A stretch of DNA of 64,000 nucleotides from Gilliamella apicola (GTDB lineage: Bacteria; Pseudomonadota; Gammaproteobacteria; Enterobacterales; Orbaceae), in assembly GCF_003202915.1 (NCBI RefSeq), contig NZ_QGLP01000005.1, positions 660,721 to 724,720 on the forward strand. Reading direction: 5' to 3'. Positions 19,354 through 30,148 of the stretch are shown here, piece by piece (position 1 is the first letter of the stretch; each line of letters begins with the position of its first letter). Under the pieces are notes generated by a model. It worked only from the letters and a program-made list of their open reading frames with translations. It searched no databases and had not been told where the DNA came from. The translations under genes were made by a program, and so were the position numbers.

Positions 19354-19644
19354 TTATTCGTATGAAGGAGTGTTTTCTAAAAGTACCGTTTCATGAAGAG
19401 CATTACGCACTTCAGATTCTTCATCTTGACGAGCTTGGAATTCAGCTGTATCAAGGATTTGCTTATTTACAAGCCCATTCTCAATTTCGCGTAAAGCCAC
19501 TACAGTTTCTTTATCGTGTTCTTCAGGAATTAGTGGTGTTTTGTTTTCAACTTGTAGTTGACGAGCGCGTCTTGCTGCAACTAAAACGAGATCAAAGCGA
19601 TTACCAATTTTTTCTACTGCATCTTGGACAGTTACACGAGCCAT
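19354..19644 (-). CDS. rpoZ: RNA polymerase omega subunit RpoZ
   Basis: A 96-residue omega subunit; the first 28 residues, including [20 protein letters not shown], are nearly identical to E. coli. Omega chaperones the beta-prime subunit and forms one ppGpp-binding site of RNA polymerase, so its pairing with spoT is functionally apt. The gmk gene that precedes rpoZ in E. coli is absent; a yfaY-like gene on the same strand lies upstream. Confidence 0.96.
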   Translation of the reverse strand: MARVTVQDAVEKIGNRFDLVLVAARRARQLQVENKTPLIPEEHDKETVVALREIENGLVNKQILDTAEFQARQDEESEVRNALHETVLLENTPSYE

Positions 19645-19692
19645 TTTTACCTCTAATTTTTTAACTTAAATGCTTCAATTGAAAGATCAATT

Positions 19693-19722
19693 ATTCTACT
19701 TAATTTTGTAGGGAATTGTCCA
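19693..19722 (-). promoter_or_regulatory. Promoter of rpoZ-spoT-recG
   Basis: On the - strand TGGACA (19722-19717, 5 of 6) and TAGAAT (19698-19693, 5 of 6) are separated by 18 bases, about 50 bases before the rpoZ ATG. An AGAGG ribosome site precedes the ATG. Confidence 0.65.
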
Positions 19723-19790
19723 TAGTTATATTACTAATTAGTGAAAAACCCAATTTAAATTATTCGAAAAGCAAAAAATATTTGATAAAT

Positions 19791-20978
19791 CTATGTAATC
19801 AGTTCCAACCAAACATTTGGACCAATAATAGGCAAATTTAACAAATAACGACGCAAACCATCCAAGGCAATCGCTGTCAAAATTTGTTGTTGAATTTTAC
19901 TATTTTGCGACCTTCCAATATATTTTAATTTAAATTGTAAAACGTGCTTTATGGTGGCAATAATTAAAGTGAACTCAGTATTTTTCTCCTGAAAATTCAC
20001 TATGCCGAGTGCAATATCAGCTCTTTGATTTTGCAATATTTGTGAAAAGTAATCAATTGGTTCTTCCATTACAAAAGGGACTACTTCTGACTTTACAACA
20101 GGTGCATTAGCTTCGAGCAATTGGTAACTCACCATTCCCGCGGATTGCTGTTCAATAACGACAATAGATTGCTTACTTTGATTTAATAACTTTGATACCA
20201 CTTGAGCTAGGCCCGACTCACCTTGATTAAACACGATCCCTTCATAAAGTAAATTATCTGCTACAATGGATTTTATCTTTAGCCAGATGTTATCCATTTC
20301 ACTTTTTTTACTTTGTGGCCCAGTTAATTTCAACTCAATAATAGGCATAGCTGCACGATAACCAACAGTAATATAATGAGGAATCTCAACGGTTGTCTCG
20401 ATCGCCTGCCCTAAATCACTTTCAGTTCGTCCCATAGTGGTTAATCGATAACAAAGTTTACTTTCGGTTATTGGATAATTAGCTTTAATTTCCGGTAGGA
20501 TCGAATTTCTAACCATTTCTTTAAATTCAGAAGGCACACCTGGGGTAAAAAATAAAAGACAATGATTTAACTGCATTTTAAAACCGCAAGCAGTGCCGAT
20601 AGGATTATCGATTAACATTGCACTCTGAGGTAACATAGCTTGTTTAATATTAGTTGCAGGCATCGCTCTACCTCGATTAAGGAAGTAGCGTTCAAGCGCC
20701 TTAAGCCATTCTTCGTGTAAAACCAGCGATTCATTATTCGCCTGCGCTGCGGCTTGGGCACTAAGATCATCTGTGGTTGGTCCTAATCCACCATTCACAA
20801 TTAAAATATCATTGCATAAGCTACGCTCTTGCAAAGTATTGACCAAGGTCAATAAATCATCGCCTACCGTATGGCGCGATGTAATAGCGATCCCTTCTTC
20901 AAATAAAAAATCTGATAACCAAGCTGCATTAGTATCGACAATTTGACCATATAAAACTTCATCACCAGTACTAAGCAT
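19791..20978 (-). CDS. yfaY: CinA-like competence/damage-inducible family protein (YfaY type)
   Basis: A 395-residue protein matching E. coli YfaY. The N-terminal MoaB/MogA-like domain has STGDEVLYGQIVDTN, NGGLGPTTDD and FTPGVPSEF; the C-terminal CinA part is divergent and lacks an obvious NMN-deamidase signature. The start is uncertain. E. coli YfaY begins five residues earlier (MLKVEM), and here the in-frame codons before ATG 20978 read R-I-K-I-E with a TAG just ahead. No ribosome site precedes 20978, while a good one (AAGGA) precedes an upstream in-frame ATG that is cut off by that TAG. Initiation may use a non-ATG codon or re-initiation, or the gene may carry a nonsense change. Confidence 0.8.
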   Translation of the reverse strand: MLSTGDEVLYGQIVDTNAAWLSDFLFEEGIAITSRHTVGDDLLTLVNTLQERSLCNDILIVNGGLGPTTDDLSAQAAAQANNESLVLHEEWLKALERYFLNRGRAMPATNIKQAMLPQSAMLIDNPIGTACGFKMQLNHCLLFFTPGVPSEFKEMVRNSILPEIKANYPITESKLCYRLTTMGRTESDLGQAIETTVEIPHYITVGYRAAMPIIELKLTGPQSKKSEMDNIWLKIKSIVADNLLYEGIVFNQGESGLAQVVSKLLNQSKQSIVVIEQQSAGMVSYQLLEANAPVVKSEVVPFVMEEPIDYFSQILQNQRADIALGIVNFQEKNTEFTLIIATIKHVLQFKLKYIGRSQNSKIQQQILTAIALDGLRRYLLNLPIIGPNVWLELIT

Positions 20979-20993
20979 TTCAATTTTGATGCG

Positions 20994-21011
20994 CTATTTT
21001 ATCTGATTCAT
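20994..21011 (-). other. Five-codon mini-ORF in frame with yfaY
   Basis: ATG-AAT-CAG-ATA-AAA-TAG (MNQIK, stop) follows an AAGGA ribosome site at proper spacing. Its frame continues directly into yfaY through CGC-ATC-AAA-ATT-GAA-ATG. It is either a leader peptide allowing re-initiation or the original start of yfaY broken by a stop codon. Confidence 0.6.
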
Positions 21012-21048
21012 AATTATCCTTAGCTAATTTAATATGATACTTAACAGT

Positions 21049-22785
21049 TTAATTATCAACATCTTCGTCGGTTCTGCTGTCCATATGCTCTTTACTTTGT
21101 ACTAACCGCACCGCAAAATAAAGATCGTAAGCGAACTCAATATAATCACTATCTAATTTTAGATTCATCTGTTTAAACCAATTTTTCAAAGTTTTGCGTC
21201 GACCTGATAAAATTAGCACGACATTTCTAACTTTTAATGATTTAACCAACTCATCGATACCGGTTAATACACTGACATCTTTATAAGTAAAACAAGGTAT
21301 CGCATCAACAATAACATAATTAATTGGCTCAGAAGATTCATCAATATAACCGATAATTCTACGTTTAAAATAGGCTATATTGAAATAAGTTAATGGTGAA
21401 TTGAAACGATAAATAATCGTATTACTTAACGGATTGACATCAGCACCAATGGAATGAATTCGCCCGCTTTCATCAACACCTAATAACTGATCATTTGGTC
21501 TGAAAACACGTCGTAAAAACAAAAATAGACCTAATAACACCGCCAACGCCATACCTGGTATGATACCAATGACTAACACTGAAATTAGCGTTGTTAAGCT
21601 TAAATAAAATGCATCTCGATCAAATTTGAAAAATCGAATGATTGTCTGAAAATTAATAAGAGATAAAGAGGAATAAATTAAAATCACCCCTAACACACAA
21701 GTTGGAATATACTGTAGCGGTGACAAAAAGAACAATACTACAAAGCCAATCAAAACAGCGGCGATAATTGACACTAATTGAGTTTTACCACCATTAGCAT
21801 CATTAACAGCAGTACGCGAAGAAGTTCCACTTACTACAAAACCTTGTGATAAACCAGCTACAATATTTGCCATACCTAACGCTTTAAATTCGACATCGGC
21901 GTTAGTTTCATAATTGTTTTTAGAGGCAAAACTACGTACCGTTATCATCATACTAACGAAGCAGATCACGGCTATATTAAGTGAAGGTACCACTAAATTT
22001 CGCATCAAACCTTTATCAAAATCTATCCATGACTCAGCAGGAATAAAATTACTAGTTACACTACCAATAATCCGAACATTGTAATGTTCAAAATTAAATA
22101 GCCAAGAGAGAAAAGTCATAATAATTACAGCAAAAAGTGGTGCGGGATAACGCGGTTTGAATTTTTTTAAAACCACTAAAATCACTAATGTAAAAAAAGA
22201 CACCAAGGTAGTTAATAAGTGGATTTCCGATATTTTAAACGGTAAATACACGATACGTTCAATTAAATATGAGTAGTCATAGTTAAAGCCGAAAGTTTTA
22301 GCTAACTGATCAACCATAATGGTAATGGAAATCCCATTAAGCAGACCAATCAAAATTGGTTGACTTAATAAATCAGCCAACGCACCTAAATGAAGTTTAC
22401 CAGCGATAAGACACCAAATACCGATCATAATAGTTAACAGTATCACTAATTGCCAACGTAAAATAGGATCATTAGCGGCCAAAGGAAACACCACTGCCGC
22501 CACCACTGCACAAGTTGCCGTGTCAGGGCCGACAATGAGTTGTTTTGAAGATCCAAAAAGTGCATAAACAATCAGCGGTAAAATCGTTGAATATAATCCA
22601 GCAATCGCACCGACACCAGTAAGCTCCGCATAGGCGATAGATACTGGCAAAGAGACTGCTGCTACTGATAATCCCGCTTTAATATCAAAACTAAGATATT
22701 CACGCTTATAGCGCAATAAACTCATTAACCCCGGCATCCAAAGAATCAATTTTTGGAATAATGTGCTATTGGTAAACTTTTCCAT
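21049..22785 (-). CDS. SulP-family anion transporter with STAS domain
   Basis: A 578-residue inner-membrane SulP (SLC26-like) permease. Residues about 20-430 hold the transmembrane helices, with the family signature region GLYSTILPLIVYALFGSSKQLIVGPDTATC. A cytoplasmic STAS domain follows (about 450-560), including INYVIVDAIPCFTYKDVSVL. The substrate cannot be told from sequence: sulfate, bicarbonate and dicarboxylates are all known in the family. It starts 6 bases after the pmbA stop and is probably co-transcribed with it. Confidence 0.88.
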   Translation of the reverse strand: MEKFTNSTLFQKLILWMPGLMSLLRYKREYLSFDIKAGLSVAAVSLPVSIAYAELTGVGAIAGLYSTILPLIVYALFGSSKQLIVGPDTATCAVVAAVVFPLAANDPILRWQLVILLTIMIGIWCLIAGKLHLGALADLLSQPILIGLLNGISITIMVDQLAKTFGFNYDYSYLIERIVYLPFKISEIHLLTTLVSFFTLVILVVLKKFKPRYPAPLFAVIIMTFLSWLFNFEHYNVRIIGSVTSNFIPAESWIDFDKGLMRNLVVPSLNIAVICFVSMMITVRSFASKNNYETNADVEFKALGMANIVAGLSQGFVVSGTSSRTAVNDANGGKTQLVSIIAAVLIGFVVLFFLSPLQYIPTCVLGVILIYSSLSLINFQTIIRFFKFDRDAFYLSLTTLISVLVIGIIPGMALAVLLGLFLFLRRVFRPNDQLLGVDESGRIHSIGADVNPLSNTIIYRFNSPLTYFNIAYFKRRIIGYIDESSEPINYVIVDAIPCFTYKDVSVLTGIDELVKSLKVRNVVLILSGRRKTLKNWFKQMNLKLDSDYIEFAYDLYFAVRLVQSKEHMDSRTDEDVDN

Positions 22786-22791
22786 GTTTGC

Positions 22792-24144
22792 CTATTTCCC
22801 TGCTATACTCATATTTTCAATTAATATTGATCCAGTTTGAATACTACTTCTGGTCTCAATATCATTACCTATTGCTACAATATTTTGATACATATCTTTA
22901 AGATTACCCGCAACAGTAATTTCATTGATTGGATATTGGATTTTACCATTTTCTACCCAAAAACCTGTAGCACCACGCGAATAATCTCCGGTTACATTAT
23001 TAACACCTTGTCCCATTAAAGAGGTAATGACAACACCTTTATCTAATTTTTTAAGCATTGCAGCAAAATCAGCATCAGATTGACTTGGTGAAACTAACCA
23101 ATTATGAATACCACCTGCGTGTCCAGTTGATTTCAAACCCAATTTTCTTGCTGAATAATTACTTAACAAATAAGTTTGTAAGATACCTTGATCAATAATA
23201 TTACGCTTAAATGTTTGGGTACCTTCACTATCAAATGGTGACGAACCTATCCCTGTTAAAATATGGGGATCTTCTAAAATTGTCAGCCAAGCGGGAAAAA
23301 TCGCTTTACCGACACTATCTAATAAAAAAGAGGATTTTCTATAGATAGCACCACCACTGATTGCACCAACTAAGTGCCGCATCAACCCCACAGCAACATC
23401 AGCACAAAAAAGAACAGGAACTTGCATTGTCGAAATTTGCCTCGCACCTAAATGGGCAAGCGCCTTTTCTGCAGCATGCTTACCAACCCAAGCAGATGAT
23501 TTTAGCTGGTTAGCATCGCGGGATGACGTATATTCATGATTACGCTCCATTTGTCCGTTTTGCTGAGCTATAACTGAGCAAGAAAGTGAATGCGAACTTG
23601 CGCAATAGCCTTGTAACATCCCTAAACTGTTTCCATAAACATAAACACCATAACGGCTACTATAATAACCACTATCACAGCTTATAAAAGAAGAGTGAGC
23701 TAGCGCACTATGTTCAGCTTGTTTTGCTTGCTCAATAGCATTATCAACATTCAAATCACTTGGATAAAATAGATCTAAATCCGGAGCCTCGAAAGCCATT
23801 AAATCAGGGTTGCCCAAACCAGAATAGGGATCCGCTGAGGTATACTGCATAATATTAATAGCCATATCCACCGTTTGACTAATTGCCTGAGGTGATAAAT
23901 CACTGGTTGAAGCACTACCTTTCCGCTGATTTTGATAAACAGTAATGCCTAATGCACCATCACTATTAAATTCAACATTCTCTGTCTCCCCTTCTCGAGT
24001 ACTGACACTAATACCGGTCGATTGATTAATCGACACTTCAACAGCATCAACTCGGGCTTGTGCCTGTTTTATCGCATCGGCGACAATCTCTGACAAATGC
24101 TGCTTTTGGCTCATTGCGTCTTTTTTAATTTGTTCTATACTCAT
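22792..24144 (-). CDS. pmbA: Metalloprotease subunit PmbA (TldE)
   Basis: A 450-residue TldE/PmbA protein, the partner of TldD in a zinc protease that trims modified peptides such as microcin B17 and acts on CcdA. Like other PmbA subunits it lacks the HEXXH motif that TldD carries. Characteristic segments are GISVSTREGETENVEFNSDGALGITVY and FDSEGTQTFKRNIIDQGILQTYLLSNYSARKLG (quoted in part: FDSEGTQTFKR, YSARKLGLKSTGHAGG). It is divergent from yjgA, the enterobacterial arrangement. Confidence 0.93.
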   Translation of the reverse strand: MSIEQIKKDAMSQKQHLSEIVADAIKQAQARVDAVEVSINQSTGISVSTREGETENVEFNSDGALGITVYQNQRKGSASTSDLSPQAISQTVDMAINIMQYTSADPYSGLGNPDLMAFEAPDLDLFYPSDLNVDNAIEQAKQAEHSALAHSSFISCDSGYYSSRYGVYVYGNSLGMLQGYCASSHSLSCSVIAQQNGQMERNHEYTSSRDANQLKSSAWVGKHAAEKALAHLGARQISTMQVPVLFCADVAVGLMRHLVGAISGGAIYRKSSFLLDSVGKAIFPAWLTILEDPHILTGIGSSPFDSEGTQTFKRNIIDQGILQTYLLSNYSARKLGLKSTGHAGGIHNWLVSPSQSDADFAAMLKKLDKGVVITSLMGQGVNNVTGDYSRGATGFWVENGKIQYPINEITVAGNLKDMYQNIVAIGNDIETRSSIQTGSILIENMSIAGK

Positions 24145-24221
24145 TCTATTATTTTCTACAATTCTGCTAGTGATACGTTATAATATGCCAGAATTCAATT
24201 TTAGTTAACAAAAGAAATAGC

Positions 24222-24758
24222 ATGAATAGCAATCAAGAGCCAAATTTAGAACCTGACTTCAATATAAAACCTGATGATGAAGACATTATTTACGTTAGTA
24301 AAAGTGAAATCAAACGAGATGCTGAAGTACTTAAAAAGTTAGGCGTCGAACTTGTCAACTTAAGTAAAAATGAAATTGCCAAAATTCCCCTTGATGAAGA
24401 TTTACTTTATGCGGTTGAATTAGCGCAAAAAATAAAAAAAGAGGGTTATCGAAGACAGATCCAATACATTGGCAAATTACTTAGAAGTCGTGATATCGAA
24501 CCGATTACATTAGCTTTAGATAAACTTAAAAATCGCCATAATCAGCAAGTCGCTCAATTTCATCGATTAGAAAGATTACGCGATGAACTTATCGATACTG
24601 GTGATGCAGAATCAATCATGGAGCTATTTCCTTCCGCAGATAGACAGCAATTGCGTACATTAGCGCGTTTAGCAAAAAAAGAACTCACTGCAAACAAACC
24701 GCCAAAAACTGCTAGACAAATTTTTCAATATTTAAAAGATTTGAGCGAAACAGAGTAA
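24222..24758 (+). CDS. yjgA: Ribosome-associated DarP/YjgA family protein
   Basis: A 178-residue DUF615 protein (183 in E. coli) that associates with late 50S assembly intermediates. Characteristic are the segments [23 protein letters not shown] start ([19 protein letters not shown]), [12 protein letters not shown] and a highly charged helical body. The N-terminal 25 residues are acidic. A TATAAT at 24179-24184 may be its -10. pmbA lies divergently 77 bases away. Confidence 0.93.
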   Translation: MNSNQEPNLEPDFNIKPDDEDIIYVSKSEIKRDAEVLKKLGVELVNLSKNEIAKIPLDEDLLYAVELAQKIKKEGYRRQIQYIGKLLRSRDIEPITLALDKLKNRHNQQVAQFHRLERLRDELIDTGDAESIMELFPSADRQQLRTLARLAKKELTANKPPKTARQIFQYLKDLSETE

Positions 24759-24769
24759 ATTTTTATAAT
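24741..24769 (+). promoter_or_regulatory. Promoter of ppa
   Basis: TTGAGC (24741-24746) and a perfect TATAAT (24764-24769) are spaced by 17 bases. The -35 lies inside the end of yjgA and the -10 just past its stop. The ppa start follows an AGAGGA ribosome site. Confidence 0.65.
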
Positions 24770-24827
24770 GTTTGCATTATATTTATCATTAAACACTATT
24801 AACAAATAAAAGATAGAGGATACAAAA

Positions 24828-25358
24828 ATGGGACTATTAAACGTACCAGCAGGTAAAGAATTACCAGACGACATCTATGTTGTGATCGAAATCCCAGCAA
24901 ATGCTGATCCAATTAAATATGAAGTAGATAAAGATACTGGTGCAGTATTTGTCGATCGTTTCATGGCAACTGCGATGTTTTATCCATGTAACTATGGTTA
25001 CATTAATCACACTTTATCACTCGATGGTGATCCTGTTGACGTATTAGTTCCAACACCTTACCCATTACAACCGGGCTCAGTTATTCGTTGTCGTCCAGTT
25101 GGCGTATTAAAAATGACGGACGAAGCAGGTTCTGATGCAAAATTAGTCGCGGTTCCACATACTAAACTGTCAAAAGAATATGATCACATTAAAGATGTTG
25201 ATGACTTACCTGAATTATTAAAATCTCAGATCAAACATTTCTTTGAACAGTATAAAGCACTTGAAAAAGGCAAATGGGTAAAAGTTGAAGGATGGGATAA
25301 TGCTGAAGCCGCACGCAAAGAAATTATCGAATCTTTTGAACGTGCAAAACAAAAATAA
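24828..25358 (+). CDS. ppa: Inorganic pyrophosphatase Ppa
   Basis: A 176-residue family I soluble pyrophosphatase, the same length as the E. coli enzyme and nearly collinear with it. It hydrolyses PPi to drive biosynthesis. The Mg-binding signature DGDPVDVLV (about residues 66-74) and the active-site stretches [15 protein letters not shown] and [13 protein letters not shown] are intact. It has its own promoter and terminator. Confidence 0.97.
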   Translation: MGLLNVPAGKELPDDIYVVIEIPANADPIKYEVDKDTGAVFVDRFMATAMFYPCNYGYINHTLSLDGDPVDVLVPTPYPLQPGSVIRCRPVGVLKMTDEAGSDAKLVAVPHTKLSKEYDHIKDVDDLPELLKSQIKHFFEQYKALEKGKWVKVEGWDNAEAARKEIIESFERAKQK

Positions 25359-25388
25359 CATTTCTTAACAAAAAAGTAATCGTTTTAT

Positions 25389-25425
25389 CGAGTCATAAAA
25401 AAATAATTTTATGGCTCGTGTTTTT
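25389..25425 (+). terminator. Terminator after ppa
   Basis: CGAGTCATAAAA/TTTTATGGCTCG forms a 12-bp stem with one T-G pair and a 6-nt loop, followed by TGTTTTT. Confidence 0.85.
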
Positions 25426-25748
25426 CCACTTATTTTGACTTTCGAAATATCTTCAAGTAGTTATAATATAAGCAATTTGCTATAGATCAAAAAACGATCA
25501 ATTACCAAAAAATCATAAAAAAAACTTTATCATAAGATGAAAAAATTGTAATGAAGCTCTTGCTTTCGATTTTAAATTATGAGGTAATAGTAATGGGCTA
25601 ACAACATGAAGCGTTTTTATGGAAACGATTAACTTTTTAATTTAGTGTTTAACAAGTTAAATTAGTTATTGAGTTGATGTAATAATGCTTAGTAAAGCCT
25701 AAACAGCCGATAAGGCAAATTATTAATTATTGTTAGGATGTCTAGTAA
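25426..25748 (+). promoter_or_regulatory. Promoter and long untranslated leader of the cold-shock gene
   Basis: The 323 bases after the ppa terminator contain a perfect TATAAT (25462-25467) with a poor -35. Transcription from it would give a leader of about 275 nt before the csp ATG. No reading frame is credible here. Long 5' leaders acting as temperature-responsive RNA are known for cspA in E. coli. No cold-box sequence was recognised by eye. Confidence 0.45.
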
Positions 25749-25958
25749 ATGAATAAAAAAACAGGCCAAGTAAAATGGTTCAACGAAAGTAAAGGTTTCG
25801 GTTTTATTACCCCTGCCGATGGAAGCAAAGATGTATTTGTTCACTTCTCTGCTATCTCAGGCGACGGATTTAAAACCTTAGCTGAAGGACAACAAGTCGA
25901 ATTTGCTATCCAAGATAGCCCTCGTGGACCAGCAGCGGCTGAAGTTGTTGTTATCTAA
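25749..25958 (+). CDS. CspA-family cold-shock protein
   Basis: A 69-residue single cold-shock domain that binds RNA and single-stranded DNA. RNP1 is KGFGFITP (residues 15-22) and RNP2 is VFVHF (29-33), with the aromatic face W10, F11, F17, F19, F30 and F33. The paralogue (cspA, C, D or E type) cannot be decided from sequence alone. It is a lone gene with a strong terminator and a very long leader. Confidence 0.95.
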   Translation: MNKKTGQVKWFNESKGFGFITPADGSKDVFVHFSAISGDGFKTLAEGQQVEFAIQDSPRGPAAAEVVVI

Positions 25959-25983
25959 TTAAATTTAATTAAATAATATAAGC

Positions 25984-26016
25984 AAAACGCCTATTTCTCG
26001 AAATAGGCGTTTTTTT
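25984..26016 (+). terminator. Terminator after the cold-shock gene
   Basis: AAAACGCCTATTT/AAATAGGCGTTTT is a 13-bp perfect stem with a CTCG loop and a run of T. Confidence 0.92.
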
Positions 26017-26046
26017 ATGCTTAAAAATAAAGATTCAAGCAGAAAT

Positions 26047-26077
26047 AAAAAAAGCGACAACAAGGTCGCTTTTTTTA
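26047..26077. terminator. Terminator of gapA, bidirectional
   Basis: AGCGAC/GTCGCT with a 6-nt loop is flanked by seven A on the left and a T-run on the right, so it works on both strands. It lies just past the gapA stop on the - strand. Confidence 0.88.
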
Positions 26078-26090
26078 TTACAATTGATTC

Positions 26091-27526
<1,436 letters not shown>

Positions 27527-30085
27527 ATGACAGAAAACCAAGATTTGACTGACCACACACCAATGATGCGACAGTATCTCAAGTTAAAAGCTGAAAACCC
27601 AGATATTTTATTGTTTTATCGTATGGGTGATTTTTATGAGATGTTTTATGAAGATGCCAAGCGTGCTTCACAACTTTTAGATATTTCGCTTACTAAACGT
27701 GGTTCATCAAATGGTCAGCCGATCCCGATGGCTGGGGTACCTTATCATGCAGTAGAAAGTTATTTAGCCAAACTTATTTCACTTGGTGAATCAGTGGCAA
27801 TTTGTGAACAAATAGGTGATCCCGCAACTAGCAAGGGGCCAGTAGAACGTAAAATTGTCCGTATTATCACTCCCGGCACGGTAAGTGATGAATTATTATT
27901 AGAAGATCGTAAAGACAACTTACTTGCCTGCTTATGGCAACAAAAACAGCACTTTGGCTATGCTACTTTAGACATGAGTTCAGGACGTTTTTTTGTATTT
28001 GAATGTGATAATTCGGAAGCAATGCAAGCTGAATTACAACGAACCAACCCAGTTGAGTTACTCTATCCTGAAGATTTTCAATCAATGTGTTTAATCGAAA
28101 ATCGCCACGGATTAAGACGACGTCCAATTTGGGATTTTGATCTGGAAACGGCCAAACAGCAACTTAATTTACAATTTGGCACCAATGACTTAGTCGGATA
28201 TGGGGTGGAAGATTGTCATTATGCCTTATGTGCAGCTGGCTGCTTATTGCAATATGTCAAAGATACCCAACGCACAGCCATGCCACACATTCGTTCAATA
28301 ATTAAAGAATCTTCAGTTGATTTTGTGGTATTAGATGCGTCCACTCGTAGAAACTTAGAGATTACCGAAAACCTATCAGGTGGTACTGAACATACCGTTG
28401 CCGACATTTTAGATAAAACCCAAACGGCAATGGGCAGTCGAATGCTTAAACGTTGGCTACACTCGCCAATTCGTAATTTGGCCATTTTAGAAAATCGTCA
28501 ACAAGCAATTAAAGAATTACAAAATGATGTCACCGAACTACAACCGCTATTAAAGCAAATTGGTGATCTTGAAAGAATTTTAGCAAGATTAGCGCTACGA
28601 AGTGCTCGGCCACGCGATTTTGCTCGGTTACGTGATGCCTATAACCTATTACCACAACTCCAACAACAGTTAACGCTATTTAACGCACCATCACTCATCG
28701 CACTACGCGCCAAAATCAACCAATTTGATCAAATTGCCGATCTCTTAAATCGGGCAATTGTCGAAGCCCCACCGGTTATCATTCGAGATGGAGGTGTCAT
28801 TGCTAGCGGTTATAATCAAGAGCTGGACGAACTGCGTGATTTAGCAGATGGTGCAACCAATTATTTAGAACAGCTCGAAATTCGCGAGCGCGAAACCTTA
28901 GGAATTGATACTCTAAAAGTAGGCTTTAATGCAGTACATGGTTACTACATCCAAATTAGCCGAGGTCAAAGCCACCTCGCACCAATACACTACACGCGTA
29001 GACAAACACTGAAAAATGTCGAACGTTATATCATTCCTGAACTTAAAGAGTATGAAGACAAAGTTTTAACTTCAAAAGGTCGTGCATTAGCGCTTGAAAA
29101 GCAGCTTTATGAACAACTGTTTGATCTACTTATGCCTGAATTAGCTGATATGCAAACCAGTGCCGATGCGATTGCCGAACTTGATGTTCTAACTAATCTT
29201 GCTGAACGAGCTTTCACGCTCAACTATCATTGTCCAACATTAACTAATCAAACAGGTATTGAAATCAAAGATGGTCGACATGTTGTGATCGAACAAGTAT
29301 TACAAAAACCATTTATCGCCAACTCGCTGTCTCTCTCATCAGATAGACGAATGTTGATTATCACCGGCCCAAATATGGGCGGGAAAAGTACTTACATGCG
29401 TCAAGCGGCGTTAATCATCTTATTGGCTTACATAGGTAGTTTTGTTCCGGCCTCTAAAGCGACAATTGGTCCTGTTGATCGTATCTTCACTCGAATTGGG
29501 GCATCTGATGACTTAGCTTCAGGCCGTTCTACATTTATGGTTGAAATGACTGAAACCGCTAACATTATGCATAACGCTACGCCAAATAGTTTAGTATTAA
29601 TGGATGAAATTGGCCGTGGCACCTCAACCTATGATGGACTTTCATTAGCATGGGCATGTGCTGAAAATTTAGCTAACCAAATCAAAGCGATGACTCTATT
29701 TGCTACCCACTATTTTGAGTTAACGCAATTGCCTGAACAGATGCAAGGTGTCTATAATATCCATTTTGACGCCATTGAACACGGCAACAGTGTCGCCTTC
29801 ATTCATGAAGTCTCCGAAGGTGCCGCCAGCAAAAGTTTTGGTATTGCTGTTGCAGGGCTGGCCGGTGTACCGAAAACGATCTTAAAACGCGCCAAACAAA
29901 AGCTAAAAGAGCTAGAAGTCATCTCCAAACAATCAGCTAACAGTCATGTTGAAAGCTCACAGCTCAACTTAATCAGCGATAATGAACCATCAGAAGTCGA
30001 ACTCGCCCTACAGCAGATCGATCCTGATGCACTAACACCAAAACAGGCGTTAGAAGCCATCTATCAATTAAAAAAATTACTTTAA
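27527..30085 (+). CDS. mutS: DNA mismatch repair protein MutS
   Basis: An 852-residue mismatch sensor (853 in E. coli). The N-terminal mismatch-binding motif is [11 protein letters not shown] (about residues 36-46, Phe-X-Glu within). The ATPase domain has Walker [14 protein letters not shown] and Walker [16 protein letters not shown], and the ABC signature region is [12 protein letters not shown]. The C-terminal about 50 residues retain a helix-rich tetramerisation region. It acts with MutL and UvrD. The 5' region is unusually long for a single gene. Confidence 0.98.
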   Translation: MTENQDLTDHTPMMRQYLKLKAENPDILLFYRMGDFYEMFYEDAKRASQLLDISLTKRGSSNGQPIPMAGVPYHAVESYLAKLISLGESVAICEQIGDPATSKGPVERKIVRIITPGTVSDELLLEDRKDNLLACLWQQKQHFGYATLDMSSGRFFVFECDNSEAMQAELQRTNPVELLYPEDFQSMCLIENRHGLRRRPIWDFDLETAKQQLNLQFGTNDLVGYGVEDCHYALCAAGCLLQYVKDTQRTAMPHIRSIIKESSVDFVVLDASTRRNLEITENLSGGTEHTVADILDKTQTAMGSRMLKRWLHSPIRNLAILENRQQAIKELQNDVTELQPLLKQIGDLERILARLALRSARPRDFARLRDAYNLLPQLQQQLTLFNAPSLIALRAKINQFDQIADLLNRAIVEAPPVIIRDGGVIASGYNQELDELRDLADGATNYLEQLEIRERETLGIDTLKVGFNAVHGYYIQISRGQSHLAPIHYTRRQTLKNVERYIIPELKEYEDKVLTSKGRALALEKQLYEQLFDLLMPELADMQTSADAIAELDVLTNLAERAFTLNYHCPTLTNQTGIEIKDGRHVVIEQVLQKPFIANSLSLSSDRRMLIITGPNMGGKSTYMRQAALIILLAYIGSFVPASKATIGPVDRIFTRIGASDDLASGRSTFMVEMTETANIMHNATPNSLVLMDEIGRGTSTYDGLSLAWACAENLANQIKAMTLFATHYFELTQLPEQMQGVYNIHFDAIEHGNSVAFIHEVSEGAASKSFGIAVAGLAGVPKTILKRAKQKLKELEVISKQSANSHVESSQLNLISDNEPSEVELALQQIDPDALTPKQALEAIYQLKKLL

Positions 30086-30092
30086 ATAAAAT

Positions 30093-30125
30093 AAAAAAAC
30101 GCCATTAATTTAATAATGGCGGTTT
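30093..30125. terminator. Terminator between mutS and dld
   Basis: CGCCATTA/TAATGGCG (30100-30107, 30114-30121) with a 6-nt loop. Seven A precede it on +, giving a strong T-run for dld on the - strand; the + side tail (GTTTGG) is weak for mutS. Confidence 0.8.
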
Positions 30126-30148
30126 GGATATTGAATTTAGCGTCTAAC

